A program made the position numbers and the translations under genes. Positions 15,995 through 24,115 of a DNA stretch of 64,000 nucleotides are shown here, piece after piece (position 1 is the stretch's first letter; every line of letters starts with the position of its first letter). The notes beneath the pieces are model-generated. The model was not told the origin of the DNA, made no database searches, and saw only the letters and a list, made by a program, of their open reading frames with translations. Source of the DNA: Actinomadura xylanilytica. GTDB taxonomy: Bacteria > Actinomycetota > Actinomycetes > Streptosporangiales > Streptosporangiaceae. The stretch spans positions 992,001 through 1,056,000 of the forward strand of contig NZ_JASNWE010000003.1 of NCBI RefSeq assembly GCF_030283145.1, in the 5' to 3' direction.

Positions 15995-16998
15995 TGGCCA
16001 TGCCACTGCGCCAGAGCCTGCGTATCGGCGGCTACATCATGCGCAACAAACTGGCCCGCCGCGAGAAGTTCCCGCTGCTGGTGGAACTGGAGCCGCTGTA
16101 CGCCTGCAACCTGGCCTGCGCGGGATGCGGCAAGATCCAGCACCCGGCGAGCACGCTCAAGAAGCGAATGCCGGTGGAACAGGCGGTGGCCGCGATCCGC
16201 GAGAGCGGCGCGCCGATGGTGTCGATCGCCGGCGGCGAGCCGCTGATGCACCCGCAGATCGGCGAGATGGTGGCCGAGCTGGTGCGGCTCAAGCACTACG
16301 TGTACCTGTGCACCAACGCGCTGCTGATCCCCAAGAAGATCGACCTGTTCGAGCCGTCCCGCTACTTCACCTGGACCGTGCACCTGGACGGGCTGCGCGA
16401 GCGGCACGACGAGTCGGTCTGCAAGAAGGGCGTGTTCGACGAGGCGGTCGCGGCCATCCGGATGTGCCAGGAACGCGGCTTCCGGGTCACCACCAACACC
16501 ACCGTGTTCAACACCGACACCCCGCAGACCGTCATCGATGTGCTCGACTACCTCAACGACGACCTGGGGGTGGATCAGATGATGATCTCACCGGCCTACG
16601 CCTACGAGAAGGCGCCCGACCAGGACCACTTCCTGGGCGTCCAGGAGACCCGCGCCCTCTTCCAGAAGACGTTCGCGAACGGCAACCGCAAACGCTGGCG
16701 GTTCAACCACTCGCCGCTGTTCCTGGACTTCCTGGAAGGCAAAGTCGACTTCGCGTGCACCGCGTGGGCGATCCCGTCGTACTCGCTCAAGGGCTGGCAA
16801 CGTCCCTGCTACCTGATGGACGACGGCTACACCGAGACCTACAAGGAGCTGGTGGAGACGACCGACTGGGGCTCCTACGGACGGGGGCAGGACGACCGCT
16901 GCGCGAACTGCATGGCGCACTGCGGCTACGAGCCCACCTCCGTGTTCGCGACGCTGGGGTCCCTCCAGGAGACGATCCGGGCCGTGCGCAACGGCTGA
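15994..16998 (+). CDS. hpnH: Radical SAM adenosyl-hopene transferase HpnH
   Basis: This is a 334-residue radical SAM enzyme. The cluster motif CNLACAGC is at 38-45, followed by the SAM-binding SIAGGEPLMHPQ. The C-terminal half has the HpnH-type Cys set (CTAWAIPSYSL, DDRCANCMAHCGYEPT). It joins a 5'-deoxyadenosyl radical to diploptene, giving adenosylhopane. AGGAGG lies 15 bases before the ATG. It is the last gene of the operon. No hpnO, dxs or ispH-like gene follows, so the locus supports ribosylhopane rather than aminobacteriohopanetriol unless other genes lie elsewhere. Confidence 0.95.
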   Translation: MAMPLRQSLRIGGYIMRNKLARREKFPLLVELEPLYACNLACAGCGKIQHPASTLKKRMPVEQAVAAIRESGAPMVSIAGGEPLMHPQIGEMVAELVRLKHYVYLCTNALLIPKKIDLFEPSRYFTWTVHLDGLRERHDESVCKKGVFDEAVAAIRMCQERGFRVTTNTTVFNTDTPQTVIDVLDYLNDDLGVDQMMISPAYAYEKAPDQDHFLGVQETRALFQKTFANGNRKRWRFNHSPLFLDFLEGKVDFACTAWAIPSYSLKGWQRPCYLMDDGYTETYKELVETTDWGSYGRGQDDRCANCMAHCGYEPTSVFATLGSLQETIRAVRNG

Positions 16999-17042
16999 AC
17001 GCGCGCCCGTCACCCACGACCTGCGCCCGTCCGGTCGCCGCA

Positions 17043-17062
17043 CCGATCCGCATCAGGATCGG
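17043..17062. terminator. Hairpin between convergent hpnH and SDR genes
   Basis: CCGATCC (17043-17049) and GGATCGG (17056-17062) form a 7-base perfect stem with a 6-base loop across the SDR stop codon. It is a plausible two-way terminator, although no U-run follows. Confidence 0.5.
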
Positions 17063-17997
17063 GGGGCGGGGCCGGGCGGGCGTCCGTCCGCCGGTTCCAG
17101 CGCGACGGCGCGGGCGCCGAAGCGGCGGCCCAGCGTGCGGTAGACGCCGGGCGCCACGCCCCGTACGGCGACGGGGAGCCGCAGCCAGCCCGGCGTGTAG
17201 ATCTCCGCCGTGCCCGCCGCGATGCCCTCCACCAGGGCCTCCGCGACACGGGCGGGGGGCAGGAGGCGGGGGCGCCGGCGCGTGTACGGCTCGCCGCGGC
17301 GCTCGAAGAACGCGGTGTCGACCACGCCCGGGACGAGCACGCCCACCGTCACCCCGGTGCCGCGCAGTTCCTCCCGCAGGCTGGAGGCGAACACGTCCAG
17401 CCCCGCCTTGGTCGCCGCGTACACCGCCTCCCCCGCCACGCCGAGCCGTCCGGCGATCGAGGTCACGTACACCAGGCGCCCGCCGCGCTCGCGCATCCCG
17501 GGCAGCAGCAGCCGGGTGAGGGCGATCGGCGCGGTCAGGTTCACCGCCACGAGCCGCTCGGCGGCGTCGGCGGGCATGTCGGCGAACGCGCCCGACCAGC
17601 CGAGGCCCGCGTTGCACAGCAGGACGTCCACCCGTCCCGCCACCGCCAGGGCCGCCGCCGCGACGCGCTCGGCCTCCCCGGGACCGGCCAGGTCGCCGGC
17701 CACCGCCGTGCCGCCGACCTCGGCCGCGACCTCGGCGAGCCGGTCCGCGTCCCGGCCGTGCACGATCACCCGGGCGCCGGCCCGCGCCAGCGCCGCCGCG
17801 CTCTCGCGGCCGATGCCGGACGAGGCCCCCGTCACCAGCGCGACCGCGCCGTCCAGCCGCCCGTCCAGCCGCCCGTCCAGCCGCCCGTCCAGCCGCCGAC
17901 CCGGCCGTGATCGCCCGCGCGGTCGACCGCGCGGTGGCTCGTGCAGGGACGCGTGCGGGGGGACGCGTGCGGGCTCGCCGGACGGCCGGTCAGGCAT
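17053..17997 (-). CDS. Short-chain dehydrogenase/reductase
   Basis: This is a 314-residue classical SDR. It has the cofactor motif TGASSGIG near residue 56, NAG near 130, the YAATKAG catalytic Tyr/Lys near 180, and an S-containing VTSIAGRLG strand. The first 50 residues are Arg/Pro-rich and include four RLDG repeats from a 12-base tandem array, so the true start may be later. The ATG at 17997 overlaps the 3' end of the PAP2-WS/DGAT gene by 8 bases, implying one transcript. The substrate is unknown. Lipid or fatty aldehyde metabolism is suggested only by the neighbour. Confidence 0.8.
   Translation of the reverse strand: MPDRPSGEPARVPPHASLHEPPRGRPRGRSRPGRRLDGRLDGRLDGRLDGAVALVTGASSGIGRESAAALARAGARVIVHGRDADRLAEVAAEVGGTAVAGDLAGPGEAERVAAAALAVAGRVDVLLCNAGLGWSGAFADMPADAAERLVAVNLTAPIALTRLLLPGMRERGGRLVYVTSIAGRLGVAGEAVYAATKAGLDVFASSLREELRGTGVTVGVLVPGVVDTAFFERRGEPYTRRRPRLLPPARVAEALVEGIAAGTAEIYTPGWLRLPVAVRGVAPGVYRTLGRRFGARAVALEPADGRPPGPAPRS
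17851..17897. repeat. 12-base tandem repeat, four units
   Basis: The unit GTCCAGCCGCCC is repeated four times, the last copy one base short. It keeps the SDR frame open and encodes the RLDG repeats just before the Rossmann fold. Confidence 0.85.
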
Positions 17998-20005
17998 GGG
18001 CGTCTCCGTCCCGCAGCTCGTCGAGCACCTCGGCGATCGCGGCGGTCAGCAGGCCCGCGTCGTCCACCAGCGCCGGGTCCACCGAGACGCCGAAGCACAG
18101 CTCCCCGTCGACGCCGAGCGCGCCCACCGCCAGCGGCGCGCCGGGCGCCAGCGGGATGATCGGGTACACCTCGGTCAGCGGGGCCCCGGCCAGCCGCATC
18201 GGCCGGTCCGGGCCCGGCAGGTTCGACACGACGCCCTGGAGGAACCGGCCGCCGTAGACCGCCCGCGCGAACCGCGCGTGGAGGGGCGCCGGCATCAGCC
18301 GCCCCACCTGCCGCATCACGAACCACGACGCCAGCGCGCGGGTCCCCGTGCGCAGGACCCGGCTGCGCCGCGCGATGCAGGCCAGCCGCTCGGCCTCGGG
18401 CATCCTCCCGACCGGCAGGTCCACCATGACCGCCGTGGTGTGGTTGCCCTCGGCCTCGCTCTCGGGCGAGCGCATCATGAGCGGCACCGCGACCCGGACG
18501 TCGCGCCGCGCCCCGTCGGGCGAGCCGCCGGGAGGCCACGGGACGACCCGGTCCAGGGCGCCCGCCACCATGCACAGGACCACGTCGCTGACCCGCGCGT
18601 CGTGCCGCCGGGCCACCTCCCGGGCCGTCTCCAGCGGGACCCGGACGGTGCCGAACCGCCGCTCGGACGTCCCGCTCGCGGGCAGCCGGGCCCGGGGCGC
18701 CACGTCGACGGCGAGCTGGCAGAACCCGATCACCGTGGCCGCCGCCTCGCGCAGCCGCCGGCGCGGCGGCACGGCGGTCGTGCCCGCCTGCTCCGGCGAC
18801 GGCTCCATCAGCCGCATCGCCTGGGCCACTACCCCGACCCCGTCGGCGACGACATGGTGCATCAGGAAGACCAGGGCGGTGCGGTCCGGCTGCGCGCCGT
18901 CCACCAGCACCATCCGCCACAGGGGACGGTCGCGCGGCAGCGACTCGCGCTGGATCTCGGCGATCAGGGCGCGCAGCCCGTCCATGCCGGCGGCGCCGAC
19001 GTCGCGCTCGCCGACGTGCCACGCCCAGTCGATCGCGGTGTGGTCCCGCCAGACCGGGCGCCGCCAGCGCGCCGGGTCGGCGAGCCGCTGCTTGAACCTG
19101 GGCAGCCGGTCGAGCGAGTCGGTGACCACCCGCACCAGGTCGTCGCGGCGCGGCCCGGCCTCCGAGGTGTCGAGCAGGACGACCCCGCCCACGTGCTGCG
19201 GCGCCCGGGGCGACTCCACGGCCAGGAAGAACGCATCGGCCGCCGGGACGCGCTCGGCCGGCGCGCGGGCGGTCCGCCCGGCGACGAACACCGCGGCGGC
19301 CACCAGCGGCACGGCGGCCACCGCGTCCAGCAGGAAGTGGTTGGCGGTGGCGAGGATGACATAGCCGGTCAGCACGATGTGCGCGGCGTTCAGCCCCTGC
19401 ACCGACCGCCGCGCCGACACCCTGGCCAGCTCCACCCCGACCCACAGCGTCCAGGCCATGTGCAGGGACGGCATCGCGGCGAGCTGGTCGGCGTGCTCGA
19501 CCACCGGCGACCCCCACGACCCCCAGGTGCGGTCGAGCCGGACCGTGTCGTGGAAGCCGAGGCCGTGCATCAGCCGGGGCGGCATCACCGGGTACAGCAC
19601 GAAGCAGGCGAGGCCGCCGAGGTTGAGCAGGACGAAGGTGTTGCGGGCGGGCCGGTAGCGCTCGGGGTGGCGCACGTAGAGCCAGGCCAGCAGCCCGAAC
19701 GCGCTGACGATGTAGGTGATGGCGTACTCGTAGTTGGCCAGCGCCCGCCAGACCGGCTGCCCGACGAGCCACCCGTTCAGCGCCGGTTCCACATCGATGT
19801 GCAGGGCCCGTTCCAGCCGGAAGACCTGCTCCCCGTGCACGCGGGCCGGCCCGACGCGGCCCTGCTGGGGGAGCATCACCACCAGGCCGTACAGCCCGAA
19901 CACGGTCAGTCCGAGCAGCAGTTCGCGCCAGACGTGGCCACGCACCGCGGCACTCGTCCGGGGCAGCACCGCGTCACGCGCGGTCACGGCCTCCCGCGTC
20001 CCCAT
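17990..20005 (-). CDS. PAP2-family phosphatase/transferase fused to WS/DGAT acyltransferase
   Basis: This is a 671-residue two-domain protein. Residues 25-245 are a polytopic PAP2 (Aur1/Ipt1-like) domain with about five membrane segments and the motifs AMPSLHMAW (177-185) and ANHFLLD (221-227). Residues 255-665 are a wax ester synthase/diacylglycerol acyltransferase with the catalytic HHVVADG at 383-389 and the C-terminal VSNLPGP segment. By family knowledge the first half removes phosphate from lipid phosphates and the second esterifies diacylglycerol or alcohols. The fusion could therefore convert phosphatidate to triacylglycerol in one membrane protein. It is co-transcribed with the SDR and divergent from padR. 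Confidence 0.85.
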   Translation of the reverse strand: MGTREAVTARDAVLPRTSAAVRGHVWRELLLGLTVFGLYGLVVMLPQQGRVGPARVHGEQVFRLERALHIDVEPALNGWLVGQPVWRALANYEYAITYIVSAFGLLAWLYVRHPERYRPARNTFVLLNLGGLACFVLYPVMPPRLMHGLGFHDTVRLDRTWGSWGSPVVEHADQLAAMPSLHMAWTLWVGVELARVSARRSVQGLNAAHIVLTGYVILATANHFLLDAVAAVPLVAAAVFVAGRTARAPAERVPAADAFFLAVESPRAPQHVGGVVLLDTSEAGPRRDDLVRVVTDSLDRLPRFKQRLADPARWRRPVWRDHTAIDWAWHVGERDVGAAGMDGLRALIAEIQRESLPRDRPLWRMVLVDGAQPDRTALVFLMHHVVADGVGVVAQAMRLMEPSPEQAGTTAVPPRRRLREAAATVIGFCQLAVDVAPRARLPASGTSERRFGTVRVPLETAREVARRHDARVSDVVLCMVAGALDRVVPWPPGGSPDGARRDVRVAVPLMMRSPESEAEGNHTTAVMVDLPVGRMPEAERLACIARRSRVLRTGTRALASWFVMRQVGRLMPAPLHARFARAVYGGRFLQGVVSNLPGPDRPMRLAGAPLTEVYPIIPLAPGAPLAVGALGVDGELCFGVSVDPALVDDAGLLTAAIAEVLDELRDGDAHA

Positions 20006-20148
20006 CGTTCCCCCACATCCGCCTCATTACCCAAGATTCACTCCGGTCAGACGGGCCGGATCGGGCCGGTAGATCACGCCCGGTGATCGGGCCGCGCGGC
20101 CGGACGGGGGAACCGCGCCTGGAATCTTCTGGCCATGCCGAACGTTTT

Positions 20149-20190
20149 CGATATATCGTTGTCGTATCGCGAGAGATCATAGAGAGATCT
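20149..20190. promoter_or_regulatory. Candidate PadR operator region
   Basis: A perfect palindrome, CGATATATCG, lies at 20149-20158. It is followed by TATCGCGA (20164-20171) and two AGAGATC words (20172, 20184) just before the PadR start. Dyads of ATATATCG type in front of a padR gene fit autoregulation. No other palindromes stand out in the 200-base divergent gap. Confidence 0.5.
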
Positions 20191-20208
20191 CAGAAGGTGG
20201 TGGAGAAC

Positions 20209-20979
20209 ATGGGGGCGACACACGGACACGGATCCGGACCCGATCTGCGCTGGGCGTTCACGGCCGCCGCGCTCGGAGCCAAGGCGGCCCAGGCCGCGGC
20301 GGCGCACCAGGGCCGCGGCTGCGGTCCCCGCGCCCACGGCGAGGGGCCGGGCTTCGGCTGGATGTTCGGCGGCGGACCCGGGCCCTGGGGACCGTCCGGC
20401 GACTGGGGACGCGGGCCGCAGGGGCGTCCGCCGTGGGCGCGCGGGCGCGGCGGCCCATGGGGCCGCGGGCCCAAGGCGCGCAAGGGCAACGTGCGCGCGG
20501 CCGTCCTCGCCCTGCTGGCCGAGGAGCCGCGCAACGGCTACCAGATCATCCAGGAGATCAACGAGCGCAGCGGCGGCGGCTGGAAGCCCAGCCCCGGCGC
20601 GATCTACCCGGCGTTGCAGCAGCTCGCCGACGAGGGGCTCATCGCCGGCGAGGAGAGCGGCGGGCGGCGCACCTTCCATCTCACCGGCGAGGGCCGCGCC
20701 TACGTCCAGGAGCACGCCGACGAGCTGACCGAGCCCTGGGCCGAGATGACGCCCGAGTTCGGCGAGGGCGTCCCCGAGCTGTTCAAGCAGGTGGCGCAGA
20801 CCGGCGCCGCGGTCATGCAGATCGTGCACTCGGGGTCGGCCGACCAGGTCGCCCAGGCCAGGGACGTGCTCGCCGAGACCCGCCGCAGCCTCTACCGGAT
20901 CCTCGCCGACGAGGACCCGGGCGCCGCGACCGCGGCGCCGGACGGCGGCCCGACCACCGACGACACCACCGAGGAGTAG
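20209..20979 (+). CDS. PadR family transcriptional regulator with Gly/Trp/Pro-rich N-terminus
   Basis: This 256-residue protein starts at ATG 20209, with AGAAGGTGG upstream. In-frame upstream starts lie in the operator region. Residues 1-95 are rich in Gly, Pro, Arg and Trp (FGWMFGGGPGPWGPSGDWG). Residues 95-170 are the PadR winged helix (VRAAVLALLAEEPRNGYQII, SPGAIYPALQQLADEGLI). A helical dimer arm follows. The long low-complexity head is common in actinobacterial PadR proteins, and its role is unclear. The next gene starts 7 bases downstream, so the two form a pair. Confidence 0.88.
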   Translation: MGATHGHGSGPDLRWAFTAAALGAKAAQAAAAHQGRGCGPRAHGEGPGFGWMFGGGPGPWGPSGDWGRGPQGRPPWARGRGGPWGRGPKARKGNVRAAVLALLAEEPRNGYQIIQEINERSGGGWKPSPGAIYPALQQLADEGLIAGEESGGRRTFHLTGEGRAYVQEHADELTEPWAEMTPEFGEGVPELFKQVAQTGAAVMQIVHSGSADQVAQARDVLAETRRSLYRILADEDPGAATAAPDGGPTTDDTTEE

Positions 20980-20986
20980 AGGGATC

Positions 20987-21520
20987 ATGGTGACCCGCCC
21001 CGACGACCTCCGCATCGGCGACGCCGAGCGGGACGCGGCGACCGCCGCGCTGCACGACCACTTCGCGGCGGGACGGCTCGACCGCGCGGAACTCGACCAG
21101 CGGCTCGGCGCCGCGCTGGGCGCCAAGACCCGGGGCGACCTACGCGGCGTCCTGCGGGACCTGCCGGGCCCGGACGTCCTCGCCGAGCCGTCCCCGATGT
21201 CGGCGACGCCGTTCGGGGCGGCGTTCGGCCCCGCGTACGGCCCGGCGGTCCGTGGGCCGTTCGGGCGTCCGGGCAGGGGGCCGTTCGGGCACCCGGCCCA
21301 CTTCCACGGGCACGGGCACCCGGCGCGGCATCACGGGCACCACGCCCGGCACCACCCGTTTGCCGCGTTCCCGCTGCTGGTCGGGGTGTTCGTCTTCACC
21401 ACGATCGCGGTGGGGCCGGGCGCGGCGGTCCTGACGGTGTTGCAGATCGCGATGCTGATCTGGATCGTCCGCGCGGTAATCCTGGCCGTCTCGGTGCGGC
21501 GCGCCCGCCGCGTCCGCTGA
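20987..21520 (+). CDS. DUF1707 protein with His-rich linker and membrane segments
   Basis: This is a 177-residue protein. Its first 55 residues (RIGDAERDAATAALHDHFAA, GRLDRAELDQRL) are the DUF1707 domain, usually found in small actinobacterial membrane-associated proteins. A Gly/Pro linker leads to a His-rich stretch at about 100-125 (HFHGHGHPARHHGHHARHH), followed by two hydrophobic segments (LLVGVFVFTTIAVG, LTVLQIAMLIWIVRAVI). The His cluster could bind metal. It is co-transcribed with padR, and its function is unknown. Confidence 0.8.
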   Translation: MVTRPDDLRIGDAERDAATAALHDHFAAGRLDRAELDQRLGAALGAKTRGDLRGVLRDLPGPDVLAEPSPMSATPFGAAFGPAYGPAVRGPFGRPGRGPFGHPAHFHGHGHPARHHGHHARHHPFAAFPLLVGVFVFTTIAVGPGAAVLTVLQIAMLIWIVRAVILAVSVRRARRVR

Positions 21521-21590
21521 CCGCACGGAACCATCTTGGGGGCGGCGCCCGCCATGGACCGTCCAACCGAATCGTGAAACCGTCGCGCAC

Positions 21591-22811
21591 ATGACCTCAG
21601 AGAGGTTCCTGTACCCGGTCTCGCCGGCGAACCGCCCCGACGAGGCCGGGCTGCGCGCCACGGTCGAGCGGCTCGCCCGCATCGAGCGCCCGCCCTGCTC
21701 GCCGGGCGAGCGCGAGGCGGCCCATCTCATCGCGGACCGGCTGCGGGGGCTCGGCGCCGCGGCGCGGGTCGAGGAGGTCCCGGCGTACGGGTCCTACGCC
21801 TGGCCGGTGGGGGCGCTGACCGGACTGGCCGTGCTGGCGGCCCTGGCCGGCGGGCGGTCCCGGCCGCTCGGCGCGCTCGGCGCGGCGGTCGCCGCCGCCG
21901 GGATCGCCGGCGACGCCGGGCCCGGCCGGCGGGTCGCCCGCGCCCTCCTGAGCAGGCGCCGGACGGCCTGCAACGTGGTCGCCGGGGTCGGCGACCGGTC
22001 GGCGCGGCGGACGCTGGTCGTCATCGCCCACCACGACGCGGCCCCGTCCGGACGGGTGTACGACCAGAGGCCGGTGCGCTGGGCGGCACGGCGCCTCCGG
22101 CTCCCCCGTCTCGCCGGACGGGCGGCGCCCTGCCCCCCGGTGTGGTGGCCGGTGCTGGCCGGTCCCGTCCTGGTCGCGCTCGGCGCCGCGACGGGGCTGA
22201 CCTGGGTGCGGCGCGCGGGCGGCGCGCTGAGCGCGCTCGCCACCGCCGCGCTGGCCGACATCGGCGCCCGCCGGGCCGTCCCGGGCGCGAACGACGCTCT
22301 GAGCGGGGTGTCGGTACTGGTCGCCCTCGCCGAGGCCGCGCGGCGACGGCCGCTTTCGGGGCTGCGGGTGATCCTGCTGTCGGCGGGAGCCGAGGAGGCG
22401 TTGCAGGAGGGCGTCCGGGGCTTCGCCCGGCGGCACTTCCCCGACCTGGCGCACGACGCCACCTGGTTCCTCGATCTCCAGGCGCTCGGCTCGGGCGAGC
22501 TGGTGCTGCCCCGCACGCGGGGGCCGCTGCGGGGCGGCCCGTTCGACCCGGACCTCGGTGACCTGATCTCCCGCTGCGCCGCCGAGCAGGGCATCGGCCT
22601 CCAGCGCGTGCCCCGCCCGCGCGCCGACGGCGCCGCGACGGTGCCGGCCCGGCACGGCTACCCGGCCGCGTGCCTGGTCTCGGTCGACGAGCAGGGGCTG
22701 ATCCCCCACTACCACCTGCCGAGCGACGTCCCCGAGCACGTCGACTACCGCTGCGTCGCCGACGCGGCGCAGCTCGCCGAGGCCGTCGCCCGCGCCCTCG
22801 CCGCCCGCTGA
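21591..22811 (+). CDS. M28 family metallopeptidase-like protein
   Basis: This 406-residue protein has M28 zinc-site motifs in order: VVIAHHDA (first His/Asp) near 147, PGANDALSGVSVL (bridging Asp) near 237, SAGAEEALQEG (catalytic Glu pair) near 265, a WFLDLQALG Asp, and the final His in LIPHYHLPSDVPEHVDY. Two hydrophobic stretches (WPVGALTGLAVLAALAG and WWPVLAGPVLVALGAATG) interrupt the domain, so it may be membrane-bound. Family members are aminopeptidases. No signal peptide is seen and the substrate is unknown. It converges on the LysR gene. Confidence 0.8.
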   Translation: MTSERFLYPVSPANRPDEAGLRATVERLARIERPPCSPGEREAAHLIADRLRGLGAAARVEEVPAYGSYAWPVGALTGLAVLAALAGGRSRPLGALGAAVAAAGIAGDAGPGRRVARALLSRRRTACNVVAGVGDRSARRTLVVIAHHDAAPSGRVYDQRPVRWAARRLRLPRLAGRAAPCPPVWWPVLAGPVLVALGAATGLTWVRRAGGALSALATAALADIGARRAVPGANDALSGVSVLVALAEAARRRPLSGLRVILLSAGAEEALQEGVRGFARRHFPDLAHDATWFLDLQALGSGELVLPRTRGPLRGGPFDPDLGDLISRCAAEQGIGLQRVPRPRADGAATVPARHGYPAACLVSVDEQGLIPHYHLPSDVPEHVDYRCVADAAQLAEAVARALAAR

Positions 22812-22861
22812 CCCGATCCGCCGACCCGATCCGGTGACCCGGCCCGCCGTTCCGGCACCGA

Positions 22862-23809
22862 TCAGACCGGGACGGGGGCCGGCGCCTGGGACGGGCGGAC
22901 GCAGCGGTCGGGGATGACGTCGTTCAGGGCCCGCAGGCCGCGGGCGATGAGCGGGTTCTCGCGGCTGCCCCGGCGGACGCAGGTCAGGATGCGGCGGGTC
23001 GGCACCGACGGGCCGCTGAGCGGGATCCGCACCACCGGCTGGTCCTGCGGGCCGTCGGCCAGGCGCGGGACGAGGGAGACGCCGAGGCCGTTGGCCACCA
23101 GCGCCCAGATCGCCGACCAGCTCGTGGCGTCGTGCTCGACCCGCGGGGTGAAGCCGGCGGCGGCGCAGTGCGTCACCACCTGCTGGTGGTGGTCGCAGCT
23201 CTCGGGGGTGACGACGATCCACGGCTCGGCCGCGGCGTCCTCCAGGGCCACCCGGCTCGGCCTGGTCAGCGGGTGCCCGGCGGGGACCATGAGATCGAGC
23301 ACCTCGGCGAGCAGCGGCTCGCGGTCGAACCGGGCGTCGCCCGGCGGCGGGGCGTCCAGGGTCGGCTCGATCACCGCGATGTCGGTCTCGCCCGCCAGCA
23401 GCAGGCCGAGGGCGACGCCGGTGTCGCACTCGCGCACCTGGAGGCTCAGGGCGGGGTCGGCGCGGCGCAGCAGCCCGGCGGCGGGCGCGACGAGCCCGCT
23501 GATCGCGGTGGTGAACCCGCACATGCGCAGCGGGCCGGTCTCGCCCGCGCGGTGCGACTCCAGGTCGGCGAGCGCCTCCTCCCAGCGGGCCAGCAGCGCG
23601 TCCGCGTGCTCGACGAGCAGCAGCGCCGCCGGGGTGAGCCGCACGTTGCGGCCCTGCGGTTCCAGCAGCGGGACCTTGAGCTCGCGGGCGAGTTCCCGCA
23701 GGTGGTGGGAGACCGCCGACGGCGTGAGGTGGAGGGCCGCCGCCGTCGCCGTGACCGTCCCGTACTGGTGCATCGCACGCAGCGTGTGCAGCCGCCGAAG
23801 GTCAATCAT
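22862..23809 (-). CDS. LysR family transcriptional regulator
   Basis: This is a 315-residue LysR protein from ATG 23809 (MIDLRRLHTLRAMHQYGTVT). The helix-turn-helix is VTATAAALHLTPSAVSHHLR, and the effector domain runs from about 90 to 300. A longer reading to 23884 would cover the divergent promoter and is rejected. By family habit it would bind the ATTGCA dyad at 23818-23847 and regulate itself or the small divergent gene at 23883. The inducer is unknown. Confidence 0.88.
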   Translation of the reverse strand: MIDLRRLHTLRAMHQYGTVTATAAALHLTPSAVSHHLRELARELKVPLLEPQGRNVRLTPAALLLVEHADALLARWEEALADLESHRAGETGPLRMCGFTTAISGLVAPAAGLLRRADPALSLQVRECDTGVALGLLLAGETDIAVIEPTLDAPPPGDARFDREPLLAEVLDLMVPAGHPLTRPSRVALEDAAAEPWIVVTPESCDHHQQVVTHCAAAGFTPRVEHDATSWSAIWALVANGLGVSLVPRLADGPQDQPVVRIPLSGPSVPTRRILTCVRRGSRENPLIARGLRALNDVIPDRCVRPSQAPAPVPV

Positions 23810-23817
23810 GTGACCAT

Positions 23818-23847
23818 ATTGCACGATCCGATGCGAAAACATGCAAT
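23818..23847. promoter_or_regulatory. Candidate LysR binding dyad
   Basis: ATTGCA (23818-23823) and TGCAAT (23842-23847) are a perfect 6-base inverted repeat separated by 18 bases, between the divergent LysR gene and the small Cys-rich gene. The layout fits a LysR recognition site. Confidence 0.5.
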
Positions 23848-23882
23848 GGACCGCGGGAGTCGAGTCGGCGCACACTGCTCTC

Positions 23883-24080
23883 ATGACTCAAGCGAATCCC
23901 CTGCCGGCCTCGCACACCCGCGAGGCGCTGATCTCCCGCCACACCACCAGCGACGGCGTCGTCGTCTGGAGCCGCTGCGCCTGCGGGCGGCTCCGGATGG
24001 TCCGCGTCCCCTACAGCGCCGACGGCGAACGGCTCTCGGCGGCGGCCCGCACCCGGCCGTGCTCCCGGTGCGAGGGCTGA
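23883..24080 (+). CDS. Small Cys-rich protein, probable zinc ribbon
   Basis: This 65-residue protein starts at ATG 23883 (MTQANPLPASHTREALISRH). It has a CAC pair in WSRCACGRLRMVRV and a CSRC pair at the C-terminus, together a CxC...CxxC set typical of a small zinc-binding ribbon. It is divergent from the LysR gene, a pairing often kept in actinomycetes. The function is unknown. Confidence 0.65.
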   Translation: MTQANPLPASHTREALISRHTTSDGVVVWSRCACGRLRMVRVPYSADGERLSAAARTRPCSRCEG

Positions 24081-24115
24081 CCGCCGCGTCCGCGCCCACC
24101 GCCGCGCCGTCCCGG

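Noticed and set aside
17210..20086. 958-codon + strand frame
   Set aside because: Antisense to the SDR and PAP2-WS/DGAT genes, which carry intact catalytic motifs.
20411..20500. Tandem repeat in the PadR head
   Set aside because: Gly/Trp/Arg-rich but without a regular unit length.
22812..22861. Terminator between the M28 and LysR genes
   Set aside because: The gap holds direct CCGATCC-type repeats but no stem long enough to call.
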